Below the pieces are notes generated by a model that was not told where the DNA came from, ran no database searches, and was given only the letters and a program-made list of their open reading frames with translations. Position numbers and translations under genes: made by a program. Shown here piece by piece: positions 23,119 to 34,934 of a stretch of 64,000 bases of DNA. Positions within the stretch are counted from its first letter, which is position 1. Every line of letters begins with the position of its first letter. The stretch is from Entomortierella parvispora. Lineage: Eukaryota > Mortierellomycota > Mortierellomycetes > Mortierellales > Mortierellaceae. The stretch is from assembly GCA_963573315.1 (NCBI GenBank), contig OY752141.1:620001-684000 (forward strand), in the 5' to 3' direction.

Positions 23119-25698
23119 ATGGCTGACAACAACTTGCGCTTTGACGGACGTGTCGTTATCGTGACCGGTGCCGGTGGTGGACTCGGACGATCCCACGCTC
23201 TCGCCTTCGGTGCCCGTGGTGCTTCCGTGGTCGTGAACGATCTCGGTGGATCCCACACCGGTGAGGGTGCCTCCTCCCGCGCTGCGGATGTGGTCGTAGA
23301 GGAGATTCGCGCTGCCGGCGGCAAGGCCGTCGCCAACTACGACTCTGTCTTGGACGGTGACAAGATTGTGGAGACTGCCATGAAGGCCTTTGGCCGTGTC
23401 GATATCGTCATCAACAACGCCGGTATCCTCAAGGACGTTTCTTTCGCCCGTATGACCGATCAGCAGTGGAACTTGATCTTCCAGGTTCACGTCGAGGGTG
23501 CCTACAAGGTCCTCAAGGCTGCCTGGCCCATCTTCCGCAAGCAGAAGTATGGTCGTATCATCAACACCAGTACGTACCCCGCTATTGCGTTTTCCGTGTG
23601 TGTGAAGGGATGTGGAGTGACCTGTTCTAGTAAACAAGGGAAGAAAGCAAGGGATAAAAAGGACGAAACAGGAGTGTAGGATCGGTGCAAATAAGCAAAG
23701 AGAGGCCTGATCGTGTGTATGATTTTCCTCCGAGATCTGAAGTACTAACATGTAATCATTGTCATTGTCAATCCCCTCTTTCTTTAGCCTCTGCTGCCGG
23801 TCTTTACGGTAACTTTGGTAAGTCGCTCGGGATCATCCAGGACCGCAGGATCTTGCAATAGATCGGATGGGCGATCGTACATAGAGGAACCGAGGTACTA
23901 ACGCATAGCTCATTTCATTACCCACACAGGCCAGGCCAACTACTCCGCTGCCAAGCTCGCCCTTGTCGGTTTGACCCAGACCCTTGCTCTCGAGGGAAAG
24001 AAGGACAACATTCACTGTAACGTCATTGCCCCCATGGCTGCCTCCCGTATGACCGAGACCGTCCTCCCCCCAGACATGCTCGCCTCCTTGAAGCCCGAGA
24101 TGGTCACTCCCTTGGTCGAGTACCTCTGCCACGAAGACACCACCGAGAACGGATCTATCTTCGAGGTCGGTGCCGGTTTCGTCGGAAAGCTCCGCTGGGA
24201 GCGTACCGGAGGCCACGGCTTCCCTATTAACAAGTCCCTCTTGCCCGAGCACATCTCGAGCGAGTGGGCCAAGATCACCGACTTTGAGGATGGTCGCGCC
24301 ACCCACCCCACTTCGACCGCCGAGTCCATGGAGGGCATCATGGCCAACTTTGAGAATGTTGCTAACGATGCTGCTGCCCGCCCCAAGGTCGTCTCTGCCG
24401 ATGGCAAGGTCGATGTTGAGGCTGCCAAGAGCTTGACCTTCGAGCCCGAGGTCTTCGAGTACTCCGAGCGCGATGTTATTCTGTACAACCTCGGAATCGG
24501 TGCCGGTCGCAAGGACTTGCATCTCGTGTACGAGAACAACGAGGCTTTCGGCGCCGTCCCCACCTTTGGTGTCATCCCCTCGTTCACTGCCATGAACTCT
24601 GTTCCTTTTGGCGAGATCCTCCCCTCATTCAACCCCATGATGCTCCTTCACGGCGAGCAGTACCTCGAGATCATCAAGCCCTTCCCCACCCACGGCAAGT
24701 TGACCTCGACCCCCTATGTTGTTGATATCCTCGACAAGGGCAAGGGATGCGTTGCTACTATCGGAGTCAAGACTGTCGACGAGAACGGCGATGACATCTG
24801 CATCAACGAGTTCACCATGTTCATCCGTGGTGCTGGAAACTTTGGCGGAAAGAAGGAGGGCGCTGATCGCGGTGCCGCCACTGCCGTCAACCAGGCTCCC
24901 AACCGCAAGCCCGACCACATTGTCACTGAAAAGACCAGCGAGGACCAGGCTGCCCTCTACCGTCTCTCTGGCGACTGGAACCCTCTCCACATCGACCCTG
25001 AGATGGCCGCTGTTGGAGGTTTTGAGGTCCCAATTCTTCATGGACTCTGCTCGTTCGGTGTTGCCGGCAAGCACATCTTCAAGACTTACTGCAACAACGA
25101 TGCCACCTCGTTCAAGAACATCAAGGTTCGCTTCGCCAAGACTGTCAACCCCGGCGAGACTCTCGAGACCTCCATGTGGCGCGAGGGCAACAAGGTTCTC
25201 TTCCAGGTCCGTGTTGTCGAGCGTGATGCCATTGTCATCTCGAACGCTGCTGTTGAGCTCCAGGGTGAGGCCTTGAAGGCTGCCCCTGCTGCCTCTGCTG
25301 CTGCCGCAGCTCCCGCCGCTGCCGCTGCTGGTGACTTCAAGTCTGCTGCCGCTTTCGAGCAGATCAAGACTGGCATTCTGGCCATGTCCTCTGCCGATCG
25401 CCTGGCCCAGGTCAAGAAGATCAAGGGTGTCTTCCAGTTCGACATCTCCAACGACGAGGGCAAGACTGCCACTTACCACATCGACCTCAAGAACGGTGAG
25501 GGTGCTGTCGGATCCGGCCCCGCCCCTACCAAGCCCGATGTTGTGATCTCGGTCAAGGACAGCACCTTTGTCGATCTCGCCTCTGGCACTGCCAACGCCC
25601 AGAAGTTGTTCATGTCTGGTGCCATCAAGGTCAAGGGACAGGTCATGCTTGCCACCAAGCTCGGCGATGTCCTCAAGGCCAACAAGTCCAAGTTGTAA
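23119..25698 (+). CDS. Peroxisomal multifunctional enzyme type 2 (SDR-hydratase-SCP2)
   Basis: Three exons, 23119-23569, 23788-23817 (30 bases) and 23930-25698, give 749 residues; human HSD17B4 is 736. Both introns carry TACTAAC branch points. Residues 1 to about 300 are one short-chain dehydrogenase domain: Rossmann [16 protein letters not shown], and catalytic S152, Y165 and K169 (YSAAK). Residues about 330-600 are the (R)-specific enoyl-CoA hydratase-2 hot-dog domain with [12 protein letters not shown] near 509 and LHGLCSFG. An Ala-rich linker precedes an SCP2 sterol-carrier domain (about 632-745). The protein ends in SKL, a canonical PTS1. It catalyses the second and third steps of peroxisomal beta-oxidation, hydration of trans-2-enoyl-CoA and oxidation of (R)-3-hydroxyacyl-CoA. 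Codon use is strongly biased to C-ending codons, suggesting high expression. The layout matches animal MFE-2; yeast Fox2p has two SDR domains and no SCP2. Confidence 0.96.
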
Positions 25699-26283
25699 AA
25701 AAAAAATCATAATCACGAACCTCATCCTCAACTGATTGCCCTTTTTTCTATGTACTCTATCAAATAAATCCGAAAAAGAAGCAAACAAAACCAACTGAAG
25801 CATTATCATTCCTGGATAGAGGTCAGTTCAGCATTTGTCTAGGAGTTGGAAGATAGATCATGTTTTTCGTGTTTCCTTGTCTGTGTCAGTGGAAAGAACC
25901 GTTGTCGAGAGTACCATGTCATCACGACAAACAGCTGCACCACTGTGGGTATATCATTGGAGTGTAACCAGAGGGGAGCTTGAAGCGTTGTCCATCGCAA
26001 GGCACACGTTGTTTTATTCACGTTGATGAAGACCCAAGATTGCGGGTCATTCGCCTCCACACTCTTAATATTCTCTTTTCTACGTCGTTCAATCGCGCGT
26101 TCAACACATCTAGCATCCACCACCCAAGTAAATGTAGAAATCGATGGAGGAAATGTTGACCAGTGTCGCTCCAGCCCTTCACTTTCTTTTTTCTTTCCTG
26201 TGTTGTCATTTATATTGTATTATACGTGTTGCACTTGACGTGTCAAGGTCGCACTAATCTAAGAAAGGAGATAATAGCTGTGT
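25699..26283. other. 3' flanks between convergent genes
   Basis: 585 bases between the stop of MFE-2 and the stop of the minus-strand secreted protein gene. AAATAA-type signals occur just after MFE-2 (about 25762). No coding exon was recognised. Confidence 0.5.
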
Positions 26284-27409
26284 CTAGATAAAGTAGATGG
26301 TGCTGAAAATAAAGGTGATGATGGGGACCCAAGTCGACCAAAAAGAAACGACAGTTCCCAAAGATGCATCATTTGCATCACTGGCACTCTGTCCCTTGTT
26401 GGAAGCAGGGGGAACAAATTTGCCGTCACCAGAGTCCAAACATGCTTCCTGGAATGCCGAGAGAGAGTTGCTACGTATTCAACAGCACAAAAGAACAAGC
26501 AGAAGAAGGTTAGTTTCCAATTCTTTTGGGATGATAGGTTCATGAAATACAAAAAAAAAAAAAGTGCAAAATGTACCTCACGTTCTGAACGACGAGCTGA
26601 TCCAAAAAGTTTCGCTGGTTCGTGATCCGGAAGCAAGTCAGGCAGACCTTTGTGGCAGCCAGACCCTGATTGGGACAGATGCATTGCAAGAACGGCATCA
26701 GGGTCGTGAACTCTGCAGGGGCTGTAGTATTATTAGTCGCTGGGGCAGCAATTGTTGTTGATGATGCCGCTGTGGTCGCTGTTGCTGCTGATGTGGTTCC
26801 TGTTGCTGCAGCTGACAATGGATTCGATTGACTGATCGTTGTCGCCACAGTGAACGACGGCGACGGTGACAGTGGCGACGTCGAGGACGACGAGGCTGAG
26901 GACCCGCTGCCGGGAGGAAAACGGGGCAACCGACCTAAAGTCTGCTGGGCAATCTGATTGCACTCTTTTAGTTTTGGGTAAAAGTATTTGCATTTTTGAC
27001 AGGATTCTGAACCAGGAGGGAACAGAGGATCGATCGCGTTCATGTTGGGTGCCGTTGGGGGCATGTACAGGACCGTTGGTAGGGCAATGGTTGGTTTGGG
27101 AATCTTGGACTTTGTTGGCGATGGCACTGACGGCGAGGCATCATCTGGAGAGACCGCCGGAGCAGGAGGTGAAGGGACTGAAGCAGGCGATGGAATCGGA
27201 TCATCCAACGGTGGGAAAGCACCAGTGAGTTCCGGATCGTCTGTGTGACCGCCACTGTCGTCGCTTCCATCATCGAAATCGTCGTCCTGTGCGGAGACGA
27301 TGGGGAGCAAGAAGAAGAGAGCGAGAAGAACAAGGATGAGAGAAGGCCATACTCGTCGCCGCAGCCTTTGACGAGGTGCTGGGTTTCTGCTTATTGGGGT
27401 GGTGGTCAT
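26284..27409 (-). CDS. Secreted Ser/Pro/Ala-rich protein with an interrupted eight-cysteine domain
   Basis: Two exons, 26577-27409 and 26284-26470, 339 residues; the splice joins AG|C in frame. Start is the ATG at 27409. A basic N terminus (RQRLRRRV) and a hydrophobic core form a signal sequence ending near residue 40 (PIVSA). An Asp-rich and then Pro/Ser-rich segment follows. The cysteines are C137-x2-C140-x9-C150, then a 90-residue Ser/Thr/Ala linker, C243-x-C245-x10-C256-x2-C259 and C288. This is the same pattern as in the gene at 19754, but with the halves pushed apart. The C terminus is a hydrophobic stretch (TWVPIITFIFSTIYFI) that could be a GPI signal or a transmembrane anchor. No catalytic motif is seen; function unknown, with a cell-surface location inferred. 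Confidence 0.85.
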
Positions 27410-28026
27410 ATTACGCGGGTGCAATGAAGTGCAAAAGTGGGCAAATCGTCAGAGCGATAAGAGAGGACCAGGACTCTTACAATCAGAGAAAGAAGAATGG
27501 CCGTGTCAACGTCTGTGTTGGAGTGAAAGATGGTTGGGGGAACGATTGATTGAAGCAAAAGGAAAACTCTCCAATGGCTGCTCTTGTTCAAGCCAACGTC
27601 AGCTCTCGCAGTAAAGGAGCTAAAAAAAACCTCTCCCGCCAGCTTCTTGCAGGCAGGAAGTCAAGCTCCCGTCGAGGCGAAGGAAGAAGCAAAGGTTCAA
27701 ACCTCTGATAGCCTCCTGGAAAACAAAAAACAAAAAGTGCACCATCTCGGACAACCAACCCATGAATGCACGTGGACTCGAGAAAATCTGTCTGAGTCCG
27801 CCCTGGATACCAGCATCAACAGATAGACAATAGGAGAAGTCCCTCCTGGACACTCCTTTTTATCTTTTTCTTTTTCTTTTTTGAATCAAAGCAAGGGGAG
27901 CAGATTTATGCGAAACCATGACGCGTCGCAAACGCGTTCAACTGTGTAACCATGAACAATGAAGAAGTGAAGATAACGTTTATTATTCAAAGTTGAATGT
28001 CGACATATCCATGTATATACCACCGT
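27410..28026. other. Upstream region of the secreted protein gene and 3' flank of ribosomal L11
   Basis: 617 bases. The part next to 27409 should be the promoter of the minus-strand secreted protein. Near 28000 it becomes the 3' flank of the L11 gene. One frame at 27584-27826 is open, but has no recognisable protein or splice support. Confidence 0.45.
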
Positions 28027-28660
28027 TTACTTGCGGTTGGTAAGGATACTAATAGATCGGAAAGAAAAGATGTCAGTTGAACAGCTCCACTAGTTATTAT
28101 CAGCGAGTTCTGGAACAAAAAGAAAAAAGACATGTTTCTTACCCATCGTAACGCTGCTTGAACCAGTTCATGGTCTCCTCCTTGTTGACACGGTGGTTGG
28201 CACCGACCTTGGCAACGCAACGGCGACGCTTGGTGATGCGGTTACCGGGGCGGTTCATGCAGACGAAGAAGTCCATACCGTAAATACCGATGGAGGGATC
28301 GTACTTGATACCCAAATCGATGTGCTCCTGGATACCGAAGCCGAAGTTGCCGGTCTCGGAGAAGTTGGCCTTCTTCAACTCGTACTCCTTGACCTTGAGG
28401 CCACGCTCGAGAATCTCCTCGGCCTTGGGGCCACGGACGGTGACGTGGACGGCGATCTTTTCGTTACGACGGATACCGAAGGTACGGACGGTGTAACGGG
28501 CCTTGGAGTAGACGGGGGTCTGACCGGTCAACTGCTCCAAAACCTTGGCGGCACGGGTAAGTCTGTCACCAGACTCTCCGACGCAAATGTTGAGAACGAG
28601 CTTCTCAAGGCGCAACTCGCGCATGATGTTGGACGAGGTTTGGGTCTGGTCTTCAGCGGA
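28027..28660 (-). CDS. RPL11: 60S ribosomal protein uL5 (L11); 5' exon uncertain
   Basis: Exons 28143-28660 and 28027-28048 are clear. The core reads [20 protein letters not shown], with [40 protein letters not shown] and [14 protein letters not shown], near-identical to eukaryotic L11. A consensus GTAAGA donor falls exactly at the penultimate Gly codon. Splicing to a 22-base last exon adds ILTNRK before the stop, as the family C terminus requires. Exon 28143-28660 opens in phase 0 with [10 protein letters not shown] immediately after an in-frame TAG that is part of the acceptor, so an upstream exon must supply the start. One candidate is 29431-29445 (MPPKQ) across a 770-base intron, but its donor GTCACG is poor. 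Otherwise translation starts at the internal Met (28624). L11 sits at the central protuberance of the large subunit and binds 5S rRNA. Confidence 0.93.
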
Positions 28661-29604
28661 CTATTTTTGTTTTTTGGTAGACAATTTTTTTGATATAGAG
28701 AGTACAAAATAAGGACAAAGCGTTATTAAGACCGCAACTCGAAAAAACTGAAAACAAAAAAACAGGGTGATAGTAGCTTCCGATCGATCCCTTCTCCACG
28801 AAATCCCAGAGTCGTTTTTCGCTTTTTCACGGTGAAAAGTAACCAGGAAGATGAAAGAGAGGAATGGCTCGGAGTGGCTTCCTGGTTCCTGTCTGATCCT
28901 GGTTCTCTTTTCTCAATCCCGATGTTTTCCATGAGACGTTGGATCTGATCTGCGAGATGGTGCTGTTGCAACGCCTGCTCCAATCATCCGACCAGTTCTG
29001 ATCGCTTCCTTCATCCTAGGAGGACAACAACAACAGGATTCCTGTCTCACCAATGATGAGTCCCAGCAATTCGTTGTGGCTGATTCCTCCTGAAGAGAGA
29101 TCCGCAAGCTGCCACTTCAAGAGCCACAATGTAGAATCAGATCGACCCCATGGATCATAGACTCGATTCAACTTCCCCAATGATTTCTTTCCATGGTCAG
29201 ATCTTTTCCGTTCTGGTTAAACGATGCCGAGGTGGAACAGGGTCGGTCCTGATAGTGAAAAGGAGGGTGCCGAGTGTGTCGATAGATGGATGGATTGCTG
29301 ATCCTGGATGGATGGTGGATGAGAATCACACGTGACTTGCCATCTTCAAAGTTGGCTAGAAAGTAAAGGAGGAGCAAAACGACAGGCAGGGAACACGAAA
29401 AATAAATCGTTATGAAATTATGCACGTGACCTGTTTGGGCGGCATGGTCTGAGCGCAAAAAAAAAAAAAAAAAAGTCAAAAAGCGTGTCCTGTATTGTAT
29501 TATGGTAAGAAGGATGCATGGAATATAAATGAAGTGCTAAGAATGGTAGTTGCGCAGGATAGTGTCGAAATAAGCAAAACGTCTCCCTTCTTTTTTTCTT
29601 GTGT
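28661..29604. other. Probable first intron and promoter of the L11 gene, then 3' flank of the MFS gene
   Basis: 944 bases. If the MPPKQ exon at 29431-29445 (minus) is real, 28661-29430 is a long first intron. Two CACGTGAC motifs occur, at 29329-29336 and 29423-29430; the second overlaps the putative donor. A 15-A run is at about 29456-29474. No other gene is supported. Confidence 0.4.
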
Positions 29605-31574
29605 TTAAACGGCTCCGTCGTTGATTGGGGGGCGACTGGCCTCCTTGTGTCGCTGATCGACATAGGCCTCCCATTCGGACTCCTCCTCCTCCTTTGTGAC
29701 CGCATGGACCCCAAAGGAACCAATACGGACCAGTCGACCAAAGACTCTCAGTCGCATGAACTCTCCCTTTGCCTTGGGTAGCAAGCGATCATGGATGTTG
29801 GTTCCAACAAAGAGCAAGAATATCCATCCCAGGCAGGCCACAGCCAAGATCCAATGCAAATTGGCAGAATACACGAACGCGTCTTTGACCGTGTAACCGG
29901 TCAGGAGCAGCTGGTTATAGATCTGGGTGAAAAGCAATCCACCACCCACACCGGCTAAGGACCAAGCCGTGAGAATGATGCCGTGCAGCGCACCAATGTT
30001 GGAAGGCCCAAACATATCGCAGAGGAAAGCGGGGATACAGCCGAATCCACCCCCATAACAGGCCGTCAGGATCCAGATGACGAGCAAGAAGGCCCAGTAG
30101 ACTTGCTTCTCCATAATCACGGGCAATGTCGCCAAGATCACCACTTGGGAAGTCAACATGACAAAGAACGAGTTCTTGCGTCCCAGCCTGTCTGACACGG
30201 TGGAGAAGAAGAGTCGACCACCCAAGTTGAAGCCTCCATTGATGGCAACGATCGTCGCCGACGTTGCCACATCCTTGCCAAAAATATCCGTGACAATGTT
30301 TGCCAATCGGGAGAGGACCACCAGACCGGCGATCGAGTTTCCAAAGAACATGATGTACATGATCCTGTACTCCTTGGAGAAAATCGCAGAGGTCAAGACC
30401 ATGTTCACGCCAGGGTCCTTGTAATCCTGGGCTGCTTTTTCGTTCGCGTGGGCCTCGGCATCGACGGGTGCGGCAGGCTCGCCGCTTGCATTCTCGGCTG
30501 GGACCTTGTTTCTGTACATGTCCATGCCATTGACCTGGAACCCGGGAGGAGGGACACGGAAGACAACCGCACAGATCAACATGGCCACAAAGTAACAGCA
30601 ACCCAACACCACGAAGGTCAAGGGCAATCCGACGGCTGCGATCAATGGTTGAGGGATCTTGGCCAGAATGATAGATCCGGCGCCGAACCCACAGACTGCA
30701 AAACCTGCCGCCAATCCACGATGATCAGGGAACCACTTTTGCAAGGCAGAGACGGGAGAGATGTAACAAAGACCCAGGCCAGCACCACCAAGGACACCAT
30801 ATCCAAAGTAGAGCAAGGCCATGATCTTGGCGTAGATGCCAATGGCTGCAATCATATTGCCCAAGAAGAAAACAGTTGCACCCAAGATCGCAGCGAGCTT
30901 GGGGCCATTGCGCTCCAACCAGGGACCGTTAATGGCGGATGAGATACCAAAGCAGCCTAGCACCAGAAAAAAAACAAACACAAAGAGCCGAAGGTGTCAC
31001 AAAGGAGAACGCGACAAAAAAAAATAGCGTTGCGTCGTCAGAGGGTGAGCCTAGCAAATTGTAGACTTACCGACAGCGATATAGAAGGTGATAGCGGCAT
31101 TATGGCTGGGCGGAGCGGCCTTTCCTGTGGCAGGGTTAGTCACCATTCCGTAGATGTAACCGTCGATGGGATCATTAAAGACGGACCCTGCAAGGCAATG
31201 ACGATGATCGTGTACAATAGTCGTTAGGTTACAAAAATGGTTATAGAATCAAGACCACCACTTTTTTTTCTGTCATGTTACACTTACAAGCGTAGAGAGA
31301 ACCGCAGATAGCCTGGAAGCTGTAAAAAAGAACAATGGGAAGCACGCGACGCGTCAGCTTGTAATTCAGTGGTCAATGCACATCTGCACATTATTCCCAA
31401 AAAATATACTTACATGAAGGCAGTAGGGAACATTGTCCAGCGGTTGAAGGGCACGTTGAAAATGAGGTACTTTTCTTGTTCAATCGTACGCTGAGTGCGA
31501 TGATAGTTGGTGTCGCTGTAATGGCGATGGATTGCGCGAACCATTGGGTTCGAAGATTCGTGATGTGTGGACAT
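29605..31574 (-). CDS. Major facilitator superfamily transporter, oxalate/formate-antiporter or monocarboxylate type
   Basis: Four exons: 31414-31574, 31288-31319 (32 bases), 31071-31187 and 29605-30956, 553 residues. The start is the ATG of MSTHHESS at 31574. The N-terminal cytosolic segment carries FNVPFNRWTMFPTAFIFQAICGSLYAWSVF, and Trp/Ser after LYA are the hallmark of the OxlT/MCT subgroup (GxxYxWxVF). ALQKWFPDHRGLAAG is the conserved loop 4-5 motif (KWFP..RG). About 12 hydrophobic helices are visible, with an acidic central loop (residues about 290-330). The second half repeats the motif GGRLFFSTVSDRLGRKNSFF. It should move a small carboxylate across a membrane; the substrate and the membrane are not determinable from sequence. 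Confidence 0.88.
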
Positions 31575-33441
31575 CTTGTCGTCCTTTGCTGTTGATGTCC
31601 CTTGTCGTTGAAGTCTTTTTAAGTGTGAAATGAAAGAGGGAGCGTGGGCAGTTAGACGTCGATAGGGCTCAAGGGTGCAACAGCCGTTGGCTGTGGAACC
31701 ATGGAAGAAAACACAGGGAAGGAGATGTGGGTTCAAGGCAGTACAATGCAACAGCTTGGGCGGGAGAAAGCGAGGAGTGCAAGAATGAAAGGGAGGTGAC
31801 TTTGACCAAACGGTCTTGTGGGCTTTGTGAGGTCTTTACCTGATGGGAGGAGTGTGAAGGAAATTAAAAGAACAGACTGGTGAGAATGAATGGAGCTTGA
31901 CGAAAGAGTGCTGCAAGGTAAGTAAAGGAAGAGAAAAGAAGAACGAAAGGGAGCCGTCGTTGGAGCAAAAAAAGAAAATAAAGCAAAGAACGGCACCTTT
32001 TTGTCTCCCTGTAGTATCAGTAGATGGCCCTTTGATCTTCAGGGAGGAGAGTACCAGTCCATACACGAACATATCACTGAGGGATGGCGAAGGGCCTCCA
32101 AACTGGGTGACAAACTGATCTAGTAACCAAAAGAACCTGGAGAGCCGACCGTGTTATGTATGATACATCCTGGCGGCAAGTTCTCAAAGAGAAGAAAATA
32201 ATAAAGATCTCCCTGCATAAGGAGCACCCACTGGACGTGAATTTTCGGCGGTTCCTCCTCCTGTACCCCCCTCCCGTATTCCCATCCCTCCGTTCTTTGC
32301 TGAGCATAGATGCTTGCGAGACGCAAAAAGAGAGGGCTTGAGTGAGTGTGAGACAGAAAGAGAGAGATAGATAGAGAGAGAGAACAGACAGTAAGATGGT
32401 AGCTCCTTCCAAGGACAATGGGCCAGGCTTTCAGTGCTGCATCCCTGATCAAGGAGGATCTATTGGCTCTCCTCAAGCACTTGTTTTTTTGTCCAACCTT
32501 GTCGTAAGTCCCCCCTTTCCCGCCAACCATGCCCCGTACCAGGGACCAAGGGGATCTTGTTTTCTTTTTCTTTCGTGTCTTGTTCTCTTTCACTTTCACT
32601 CGTTCATCTTCCGTATTGGAATCGAGGGGGGACGCCATCGAAGGGGAAGGTGAGCAGAGGACAGTTTGAACAGTATCTTTGCTGACTATTGCGACGAAAA
32701 GAGTGGAGTGATGTTTCTTAATCATCCCCCCAGGCAACTCCTCACTTCCCCTACTCTCCATCCCGAAGGGCTATTTGAGTTCAAGCAAAACGTCTGGATC
32801 GCCAGCGTGCATGGCAATTTTCTTCTTCTCATGAACTCGAAGGAGAATCTTCATTTCCAGTCTGCTGAGCATAGCCGTGCTTGCGTCCTCTGAAGTCTCG
32901 GCAGTGCAAAAATAAAAGGGAACCGCAGGCGCTGAGGCGCGCCACATCCGCCGAAAGATGCCAAACTAGAAAATAGAACAAAGCGGGCACCGTCAAGTTC
33001 AAGGGCTAGATACAAAAAAGGGCGCGTCATCATACCAGCCCGATTCTGTCTTCGTAACTCTTTGAGATACCAGAAACAACACTCACAAACAACCTCACCT
33101 CCGTGTGTTCCTGAGAATTGTCAAGGTTGCAACGTCCGAGATCATGTTCCCCCCAGTCCAGCTGTGCTAAGATAGCCGGGGAATAGCAAGGACTCAGCAT
33201 TCCAAACCGCTGGTTCTTTGGGTATGTTTGTGAGCATCGATCAAAAAAAGTTGAAACACACATCCCAGCGAACGGAGGTTGATGTACAATATACAAAAAC
33301 TTTTTAATGGTTAAAAACGTCTAAAAAAACAAACAATGCATTGTGATCTCCTGCCCCGTCCAGGGTGTAGTCGTTGTCATTACACACCCTCCTAGAGACA
33401 GAGCTTCCTCTCAAAAACAACCCTTTTCGGGGGTTGGTTTT
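31575..33441. other. Intergenic region between the MFS gene and prohibitin-2
   Basis: 1.87 kb. The left part is the likely promoter of the minus-strand MFS gene. GAGAGATAGATAGAGAGA repeats lie at about 32358-32380. A + strand frame at 32396-32653 and several others are open, but none shows a recognisable protein. The right end is the 3' flank of prohibitin-2. Confidence 0.45.
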
Positions 33442-34934
33442 TTACTTCTTCTCCTTGTCCTCCTTCCTGAGAGGGGTAAAAAAAAAGAGAGAGGAACAAT
33501 GTTTGGTTAGACTCGTAACGCTTGTCATCAACAAACATTTGTCCTAGGGAATATTTCAAGTGTACGTACTTTTGCTCGCTGACGTTCAACAACAAGGTAT
33601 CAGCATCCAACATGACGCGGTTAGAAGAGTGAGAGATAATGGAGGCAATCTCGCGAGCGACCTCAATCTTTCTGAGCTCAATGAAACCGGGCTTGTTCTT
33701 AATGGCTGTTTTTGAAATAAACACATGGTTAGTCAAGATCTAAACAAGCTGTGTAGGTTCCTGTGCGACCCTGTGCGACCTGTTCCTTTTGAGACTTTGT
33801 ATTTACCATCACCGAGAAGCTCGGCAGAGCGGGCTTCTCCCTCAGCCTTGACAATAATGGACTGCTTCTCCTGAATGGCGCGGTCGACAACAAAGGCGGC
33901 ACGCTGAGCCTCCTGCTGGGCAATCTGCTTGGCCTCGACAGCCTGGGTGAACTCTGGCGAGAAGGCCATGTGGACGATGGAGACATCATCGAGAACGATG
34001 TTGAAGCGAGCAGCACGCTTGATCAAGTTCTCACGGACCAGGCGGGACACGCGATCACGCTGAGTGATGAGCTGGGAAGCGTTGAACTGGGCGACGACGG
34101 ACTTTGAGACCTCGTTGATAATCGAGGGCAAGACACGCTCATCATAATCCTGGCCCAAAGTGCGGTAGATCTCGGCAAGGTCGTTAACGCGGGGACGGGA
34201 CAAGACACGAACGGTGATGTTGACCATCTGCAAATCTATTGTCATCCAGCAGGTAAAAGACGAGTCAGTCTTCCTGATAGTATATCGACTTGCCCGCCGT
34301 AAGAATCAAGAAATATCGTCCGCTATGGGGCGGTTCCTGTGCACGAATATGACCCCGTTCTCGTTTCGTCTCTTCGAACCAATCTGTTCCCTGTTTTTAC
34401 AAGTGAGCCGCACTTACCCTTGGTTCCGGTCAAAGAAGCAACGTTTCTGGGCTTAGCACGGACGTCATAGATGATAGGGGTCTCGAACCAAGGGACAACG
34501 AAATGGGTTCCTTCGTTATAAACCTCCTTCTGGACACCGAAAACACGGGAGTACTTGACAGCACGGTGACCTCCGTCAACTAGTGGTGGCAAAACAAAGA
34601 ATAGATCAGATGTTAGATCTCTGATGGTAAGTTGCATGGTGGTTGCTCTGTAACCCGATCCTGCCACATGGACTCAAGTACAAGCCATGCTGAATCGATC
34701 ATGCCCTTTTCGGGAGAGGGAATGGATACGACTGCAAGTTGCACTTGTCCCTGTTGCCGTTCCTGGGGGGATCGAGAGTCAGTTGCTGCTTCCGCTATGA
34801 TTACCGTTGAAAAGGGCAGCATTGAAACCGTAACCGAGAGCACCAAGGGTGATCAAGGCACCGGCACCGCCGGCGATGCCCTTGCCGCTACCCTTGGGGA
34901 AGATGCCGCCGAGTCTGTTGAAAACCTGAGCCAT
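33442..34934 (-). CDS. PHB2: Prohibitin-2
   Basis: Five exons: 34805-34934, 34418-34579, 33807-34235, 33570-33705 and 33442-33466, 293 residues. A Gly/Ala-rich N-terminal hydrophobic anchor ([16 protein letters not shown]) is followed by [17 protein letters not shown], the start of the SPFH/PHB domain. [60 protein letters not shown] and LLLNVSEQ follow. The long [14 protein letters not shown] segment and the Lys-rich C-terminal KKEDKEKK favour PHB2 over PHB1. Prohibitins form rings with PHB1 in the mitochondrial inner membrane that act with m-AAA protease and cardiolipin. It is divergent from the SmB gene with 408 bases between starts. Confidence 0.94.

Noticed and set aside
23110-24522. Two long antisense frames at the 5' end of MFE-2
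   Set aside because: Same cause: GC-rich third positions on + give open frames on -.
24625-25809. 394-codon open frame antisense to MFE-2
   Set aside because: It is a shadow of the strongly biased codon use of the MFE-2 gene on the + strand.
32396-32653. + strand frame starting MVAPSKDNGPGFQCC
   Set aside because: No recognisable family, no downstream exon in phase, and it sits in the promoter region of the MFS gene.
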